A stretch of 64,000 nucleotides of DNA, taken from Nymphaea colorata. Lineage: Eukaryota > Streptophyta > Magnoliopsida > Nymphaeales > Nymphaeaceae. The translations under genes and the position numbers were made by a program. The stretch covers positions 25,701,934-25,765,933 of the forward strand of contig NC_045138.2 in assembly GCF_008831285.2 (NCBI RefSeq), written 5' to 3'. Below are positions 57,909 to 64,000 of the stretch, one piece after another (the stretch's first letter is position 1; every line of letters begins with the position of its first letter). The notes under the pieces are model-generated. The model ran no database searches, was not told where the DNA came from, and was given only the letters and a program-made list of their open reading frames with translations.

Positions 57909-60900
57909 TTCCTTGTGCGTTCCCTCCTCTCTCTCTCTCCCCCTCTCCGGCTTCTGATTTTTGTCTGCCCATGCCCATATTCATCCCCATCACGCATGTC
58001 ACATTGTTAGATGACTTCATTTACCCATGATTGCGTCGTTATTAATTCAACAGATTTAAAAAAATAAACATTTGTCACCCCTTGTTTTCTCCAAAATGAA
58101 GATCGTACCACTTGTCCAGTCGATTCTGCCTTCCTGACTATTACCAGTGGAAAAGAGCGTATTTTTATTAGTTGTTAGATACTTCAATTTCTCCGTGAGA
58201 TCTTCCAATCACATACTTTGTTTTCTTTTACTGTAATCAACTACTTCTCAAACAAACGTAATTCTGAATTATAGATTAAACATGAAAAAGTGCTCTCTTT
58301 TCTAAAAACAATCTCACTGACAAACAAGCCAACTTCCTATAGAGTTTTAGAAATGACAAAAAACATGAACTTTACTTGCCTAAGCAGATCTTCAAGCTCA
58401 AGTAACTCTAGAAAGCGTTTCTTAACCATGGTTTGAAGAGAGCAGCATTCTTTTGACGAACGGAAAATGGGGAGGTTTAGAATAGAAGGGAACAGCACCA
58501 TCTTTCAGTTACTGCAGAAAAGGAAAGAATGGTGGTGACTGTTTTAGTAAATTCAGTATAAACAGAAAGATGCATCCATTATTGTGGGGAAGCCCCACTT
58601 GTACGCCTACCCAGCAGCCACAATTTGCAGGTCGAGGCCATGGAGAGAGATAAAACGGGGGGAGAGAGAGAGAAACCGTGAGGCGGGGCCGTACCCAAAT
58701 CAACACTTGGCATCTTTCCACGTCTACTTTTACAGTAGCCTTTCCCCACATGGTCTTTCTTTCTCTTTTCAGTTTGCCTTTCTTTCTCTCTTGTTATTGT
58801 ACCACTTACTCTCTCGTGGCCTTTCTGGATTTTACGGAGCGCCGGTTAGAAAGATCAAACCCCAATTTCACCGCGCAGGCAGCCTGGCATGAGTCCTTTT
58901 TTTCCATGTGAGGCCGTGCCGGGTCCCTGCACAGATTCGATACTGGGGACGCCTTAACCTGAGTTTCGCCGGTGATGCCAACCTCGGAAGGACTTGTGCA
59001 AGCCCGGTTCAGGACCGACGTATAATTACCATCCAATGGAAAGGATACGGAGAGCAATACGTGAAGCGGGAAGCGAGGCAGTGAATATTTTTGAAATAGA
59101 TCACGAATAGGCAAATACAATTCAGGACGACGATGAGAAGCGGAGAATCGAATTTAATGCAGGGAAGCGAACTTTTACGACGATACTGATCGAGTTTTAC
59201 GGTACCTGTTGTTCTGAAGTACTAATGGTTAAGAACGCCGTTCTGGTTGTACCTCCACCATACCAGGAAGGGTGAAACATTGATGGGGACTGTGCCGCAT
59301 GTCCTTGTGCTTAGTTATTTTGATGTTTTTACATTGAAAATGTGCTATCATATTCATGACTGGAATTCGAAGCATTGTGAGCTTGGCCCAGCTTCTAATT
59401 GGAGATCTTCTCGTACCACACCGCCACCCATCGATGACCTGAGTAAGAGTCGATGGTGGACCTGAAAACATGGAATTTTGATGGGCATGAAGGCTGATGT
59501 CTTTCTATTACAGAAGTAAGCACAGAATGGGCTTCATTCAACATTTACAAATAGAAACAACAATACCATCATCTTTGTCGAAGTTCACCTTGGTTGAGAC
59601 TGACCAAGACACGGGCAAAAAGGAACAACCATCGATCGAAAATATCTTACTTTAGTAAATAAAGTGCGGTTACTGCTATCTCCGTCATCGTTTGTGGCAA
59701 CCAACGTAAAACTGTATAGTGTTCTAATAGGTTTTGTGACCAACACTGGTCTGGTTTGTGGACATGCCTTGTTTCTGTATTTTCTGGAAACCGATTGTTC
59801 ATTCGCATTGACAAATTGTGCGTAATTTTTTTGGAATAAGCAGGATAAGAAGACAAAAGAGCTTAGATGCTTTTTGAGAATAGCTTGTGAACAGTTGATT
59901 TTCACAATCTCACTCTTCAACTGTAGATACAGAAGTAAGAATATTAGCCTGATTCTCTGTTACTAGCATTAAATTGGCAGGAAAATTTGGAGACTGTTCT
60001 TTGACAAAACGGAGAGATTTGATATGTGGGATGAATAATCGACATGATGGAACATAGATGCTACGGTTGTTGGCCACATGGTGTGGTGCCCATTAATATA
60101 TTGATCTCCATTTCTCAAGAATCAGAGTCACATGTTGCATCTTTTCACGATAATTCCACTAAACATAAAAATTCCTTTACTGTCTTTAGAAATGAACAAT
60201 CACATGACCTTGAGGATGCAAAAATCCATCAAAGTGTGGCAAAACTTGCGTTTTAGACTGGCGATTAAGAGTCATAACTGCTTGAATTTAAAACTGACTG
60301 CGAACCTAACGTCGGCTGGGTCCTTCATCTGAAAACTGGTAATAAGCCTGGCACCACTTTTTCCTGGGCAATGCTCCCGCTTTATGAATTTATTGAACGA
60401 GATGGCCAATAAGACATGTGATTTACGATTCGGCAGGTTACAGTAGTTGTTTGAAAATGAGTTAGGGTGGAAGAAGTAGCCTTTCAGTTTTTTCTTCTGA
60501 TGAAATGGGCAGATTTTATTAAGCTGGTGAGAAGTAATCAGCAGCAAAAGTGAATTAGTAATAGGTTTTTCAGTTTTCGTTAGCGGAACTGGTGGCAGAC
60601 AAGATGAATAAGCACTAGTTGTATCGCTTCTCAGTTTCCCTAGCACAGTAGCACCGTATAATAATAGCACCGTATAATAATCCTACTCATTTATAATAGT
60701 CCTCTCCATGCCATGGTATTTAAGTTTTCTGTTGAATTCCTCTTGATTCAGAATGAGCTTCAGTCGCCTCAAGGGGCATAGTCGGATGACCCTGATCCCA
60801 TTATAAGTGACCCAATTCAAATCTGACTTGAGCATCAACGAGATTTAGGTTGTCCTATAATGTGTTTTTAATTTTGCTACAAAAGTTTTCAAAAATAATA

Positions 60901-61329
60901 ATAATAATTAGATGGAAGATAATAATTGGATCTAAATATATGTGCACGAATATAAATATTGCAGGATATTGATATCGAACCGCTGCATGTGTTGGTCGGG
61001 TTCTTTATGTCAGAGTGCATGTGAGCTGTATCATTAAATGGTTTCACATATGTCACTGTTCCACAAATAGAGGAAGATGGCTGGTAGGTTCGCTCCCTTA
61101 GCTTTCGTCTTCCAAATCTCAATGTCAATGTCGGCCAGAGTGCTTTCGTCGTTGTTGTTCTTTCATATCTCTACATGGTTAACGGAAGATCAGATGGAAA
61201 GATCATTGTCTCGCGTTTTTGTAGGTTGTCTCACCTCTGTCTTCGCTATTAAGGAAGACAAAGATCCAGATGCCTTCTGTCTGTATAAGAGTTTATAGGG
61301 ATTGGACGGATATGCATATTAGCTCTGAA
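57909..61329. other. Intergenic, no gene seen
   Basis: Upstream flank of the SPL gene with a CT microsatellite at about 57929-57952, then unassigned DNA. Short frames such as 58584-58892 and 59585-59920 have no recognisable domain. A short direct duplication AGCACCGTATAATAAT occurs at 60650-60680. Confidence 0.45.
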
Positions 61330-61644
61330 TGTTGGAACTCTTGGTTCCGACCAGGATCTTGACGTAGCATCACCCAGTAAACGTAAATCTGCAAGGGTAA
61401 CTGACAACAGAAACAACAAAGGAAAAGAGAGATAAACAGTAAACCAAAATGGTGAGTTATTGTTGTTTACGGGGTTTGGTTCAAGGAGTCTTTAGGAGTT
61501 AATATCTCCATATATCTTTGAATGGGCTCTTAATATATTTGTAGATTCCCTAGTTTCCCCTTCTTAGCCAGCGAGCACAACTCTTGGATGTATCCCTTAA
61601 AGACACCTCTTGAAGGCAACTCACCTCATGGCCGTGTTCCAACA
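61330..61644. mobile_element. Solo LTR with perfect target duplication
   Basis: 315 bp with terminal inverted repeat TGTTGGAAC...GTTCCAACA and a perfect 5-bp duplication CTGAA on both sides (61325-61329 and 61645-61649). The TTTACGGGGTTTGGTT inside resembles the TTTACGTGGTTCGG word of the Copia LTRs at 31.3 and 35.7 kb, pointing to a Copia-type LTR. No internal element sequence adjoins it. Confidence 0.88.
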
Positions 61645-61974
61645 CTGAAACCTAGCTACTTGTGAACTCTCGGGTCCTAATATAACCGAAGTGAGACTCA
61701 AATATGCATCTGAATCCGATGAGGGTCTAATCAGATCTGGTTTCAGACTCAGATTCAGATGCTATTTCCTAAAACCGAATCCATATTCAACTCGCATATC
61801 ATTCAACATTTATATGTATATGTAACCAGGTTGGTGCCATATGTTCAACTTGATTCAAATTTCAATACGAAACTGCGTACCAAATTTGTATTCCTATTAG
61901 CCACATTGCGATTTCTCTATTAGTTTTGACCAAACGGATTAGAAAACATAAATGACCTACTAATTCTTCTAGTA
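61645..61974. other. Short intergenic stretch
   Basis: Nothing recognisable. Confidence 0.4.
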
Positions 61975-62180
61975 TTGCTTTCCTCCCTGGTTCTTTCGTT
62001 GCATTCTTTTCCCACACCTTCTCTCGCTGCTTCCCTAATGAACCTCTTCACTGCAACCTCCAAATTCTGCCCCCTCACTAATTCCTTGTTGGCCCCCCCC
62101 TTTGTTCTTGGCTTCTGTCCTAAGCTCACCCCCAATTCATCAGTACCAATGTTGAAGAGGCACTGATCACGGCAGAGAAT
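61975..62180 (-). pseudogene. Possible UGT C-terminal fragment
   Basis: The minus-strand frame reads LCRDQCLFNIGTDELGVSLG, then a segment with ELVRGQNLEVAVKRFI and EGVGKECNERTRE. This parallels the end of the PSPG box and the following helix of UGTs (xDQxxNxxLxxDxLGVGVxxG ... LVxxExLxxAVxxLM). The rest of the box is absent or scrambled upstream. It would be a different UGT group from the array, perhaps UGT73-like. The match is short and could be chance. Confidence 0.35.
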
Positions 62181-63364
62181 GGGGGAGGAAGGACTAGGAG
62201 GATGGGTGACGAAGGTCGTGATCAGTAGCGTTCTGCAGTATTATATTCCCTCTGCAAGTTCAACCACGAAAGACCAGATGCCCTGCTGGTAGTGTGAAGA
62301 AGAGCACCACCTTCCTCCTCTTCTGCAGTATTATATTGATAACTCTAATTTGAATTAATACTTTGTGATTTGATTGAGGCCAAAAGTCCAGATAGTGTGG
62401 CATTCAGCTGGTAGGGAGGAGCATCTTGGACACATTCTTAATTTCCCACAAGATAACAAGTAATGGAAGAAAATCAGATGATGCCAGCGAGAAGTCATGG
62501 TGTCTCAAAATCTTCCCAATTTCTCTCCACTAAGAAGAGCTCGATGGTACAAGAGAGTTGGTCCCGTCTGCCAACCTTTTTCTTTGTTAGTCCTTTTCTT
62601 AACAAATTTGAACACTATCAGCCATCAGGAAGGATTTTCACATGAGCTAAATGCAGGATTATCAACACGAAAAAAGTGTAATATTCTTGTGTGCGCCGGC
62701 TGTGCCTGTTTTGTCAAACTCAGAAATAAAGATTTGCCACAATAATATTTCAGAGTCACTGAGCTTCCACAGTTTTCCAATGTGTAGTGAAGTCTCTCGA
62801 GGTACTGCCCACAACCAGTTGCTCGCTTCTTCATCTCGTGTTCTTCTGAACCAGAGAAGAACACCATTCATGCATATAAACTGATGAGCCCCAAGCGTTT
62901 CACTGAGAACATGAAACCAGAAAGAATCTGTTCCTGTAATTCAACCAGTTGGGAGCATATTAAGAGCATTACCTCAAAGCTTATGAACAAGTACCATTAA
63001 ATATAACTTGTACAATCTGACAATGTAAATTGTGATGCAGACGACTGACTTTGATGTCGATTTCAATTTGGAGTCTTAAATATCTAAAACTTGAACTTAA
63101 AACTTGACGTGCAAATCTAGACTAACCAACATACGAAAATTGAATATTAAGTTAAGACTCCGACGATTCATTAGAAAATAAAATTGCACTAAGTATGAAT
63201 CTGTACACAATTGAGTGAGATTTAATTAAGACGTCCCTTGGTCGTCGACAAGAGTACTCATCCCGCTTCCCATTGAGCTTCAGGCGGCCCACAAGGGACG
63301 ACGGCGTACATTTGGTTCCAGAAAAAGGAACAGAACAGAAAAGAGAAGAAAAAGCCATGTCGTC
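62181..63364. other. Intergenic, no gene seen; 3' flank of the right-edge UGT
   Basis: Short frames only, none recognised. The last few hundred bases are probably the 3' flank of the UGT that ends at 63365. Confidence 0.45.
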
Positions 63365-64000
63365 TCAGTGAGGAACGGTTTCGATCCACTGTTGGACGAC
63401 CGCTGCTAGATTGGCGTAAGAGGAACCGCGTCCTTCTTCCACCGCCCTTCTGGCCGACTCCTTCATTGCCTTCATCTTCTCCCTCGCCCTCGCACCTTCC
63501 TCCCCTTCCATCAGAGCCCTCACCGCCCTCCCCAACTCCTTTCCTCTAATCAACGTCCCTGCATCCACCTCCTCACCCACCATTCTCAGCCCTAACCCCA
63601 AGCCGTTCACCAGCTCGAAGGCGTTCATGGCCTGCTCGGCGAACTGCGGCCACGCGACCATGGGCACCCCGAACCACACGCTCTCCAGAGTCGAGTTCCA
63701 CCCAAAATGCGACACGAACCCACCCACCGCCGGGTGAGCAAGTATCGCGATCTGAGGCACCCACGCCGGCGAAACCAGCCCGCGTCCGCTCGTTCTTTCC
63801 GCAAACCCGGCGGGCAGCACCCCTTTCAAGTCCACACCCACATGGCTTGACCGAACCCGCAGCGACCACAAGAACCGAGCCCCGCTGAGCTCCAGCCCGC
63901 AAGCGACCTCCCTCACCTGCTCCGGCGAGAACGCGCTTATGCTGCCGAAGCACAGAAAGACGACCGACGACTCGGGCTGCCTGTCGAGCCACTCGATGCA
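63365..64000 (-). CDS. UDP-glycosyltransferase, C-terminal part, cut by the window edge
   Basis: An uninterrupted 211-residue C-terminal half of a group E UGT; its N-terminus lies beyond the right edge. Visible are CIEWLDRQPESSVVFLCFGS at the edge, GLELSGARFLWSLR, VLPAGFAERT, a full-length PSPG box and the C-terminal helix with GSSYANLAAVVQQW. The box is unusual: the near-invariant HCGWNS reads HFGWNS, and the end is WPQFAEQ rather than WPLYAEQ. Trp 22 and Gln 44 of the box are kept. It is on the opposite strand from the main array and clearly diverged from it. It may be functional; whether the N-terminal half is intact cannot be seen. Confidence 0.9.
   Translation of the reverse strand, partial: CIEWLDRQPESSVVFLCFGSISAFSPEQVREVACGLELSGARFLWSLRVRSSHVGVDLKGVLPAGFAERTSGRGLVSPAWVPQIAILAHPAVGGFVSHFGWNSTLESVWFGVPMVAWPQFAEQAMNAFELVNGLGLGLRMVGEEVDAGTLIRGKELGRAVRALMEGEEGARAREKMKAMKESARRAVEEGRGSSYANLAAVVQQWIETVPH

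Noticed and set aside
1-64000. CRISPR arrays, rRNA or tRNA genes, bacterial-type operons
   Set aside because: No regularly spaced direct repeats with unique spacers, no rRNA or 5S words and no convincing tRNA cloverleaf were seen; the gene structures are those of a plant nucleus.

Overview
The window is nuclear DNA of a flowering plant. The evidence is GT-AG introns, a 23-exon TPX2 gene, a small SBP-box (SPL) gene with a miR156 site in its 3' UTR, a plant-type RR-TZF CCCH zinc-finger gene, plant family-1 glycosyltransferases (UGTs) with a PSPG box, and Tnt1/Tork-like Copia elements with an initiator-Met primer site. The species cannot be named from the sequence. The DNA is AT-rich, gene-poor and full of local duplications.

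Layout. 0-12 kb holds no recognisable gene apart from a possible gene end at the left edge. It contains three related copies of a pyrimidine-rich block (about 1.65-2.72, 6.18-8.14 and 9.07-11.74 kb), an inverted-repeat structure at 3.1-5.1 kb, and, nested in it, a 189-bp solo-LTR-like element with a perfect 5-bp target duplication. 14.2-15.3 kb (minus) is an intronless CCCH zinc-finger gene. 20.9-39.2 kb is a same-strand tandem array of four group-E (UGT88-like) glycosyltransferases: two are intact (20859-22301 and 37756-39198), one is truncated after a frameshift (25222-25930), and one is frameshifted by a 74-bp deletion (27262-28624). The array is split by a degraded Copia element (28.8-30.8 kb) and by a complete Copia element with both LTRs and a perfect target-site duplication (31296-36061), whose single-frame polyprotein has four in-frame stops. 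A rearranged UGT relic lies on the opposite strand at 40.75-41.37 kb.

43.95-49.06 kb is TPX2, a spindle-assembly factor. All 23 exons can be joined in frame to give 774 residues; one intron is GC-AG, and two mitosis-specific-activator-like motifs lie upstream. 56.88-57.71 kb (minus) is a two-exon SPL3/4/5-type gene followed by a miR156 target site. 61.33-61.64 kb is a solo LTR with a perfect target duplication. 61.98-62.18 kb (minus) may be a UGT fragment. At the right edge another UGT (63365 to beyond 64000, minus) carries an unusual residue in its PSPG box.

How it fits together. The UGTs form a local family in different stages of birth and decay: promoter-plus-gene duplication, short-repeat deletion, truncation and transposon insertion. 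TPX2, the SPL gene and the CCCH gene are unrelated single-copy regulatory or housekeeping loci. I did not find a convincing new multi-gene system. The items most worth a second look are the decay series of the UGT array, the regulatory sites of TPX2 and SPL, and the duplicated noncoding blocks on the left.
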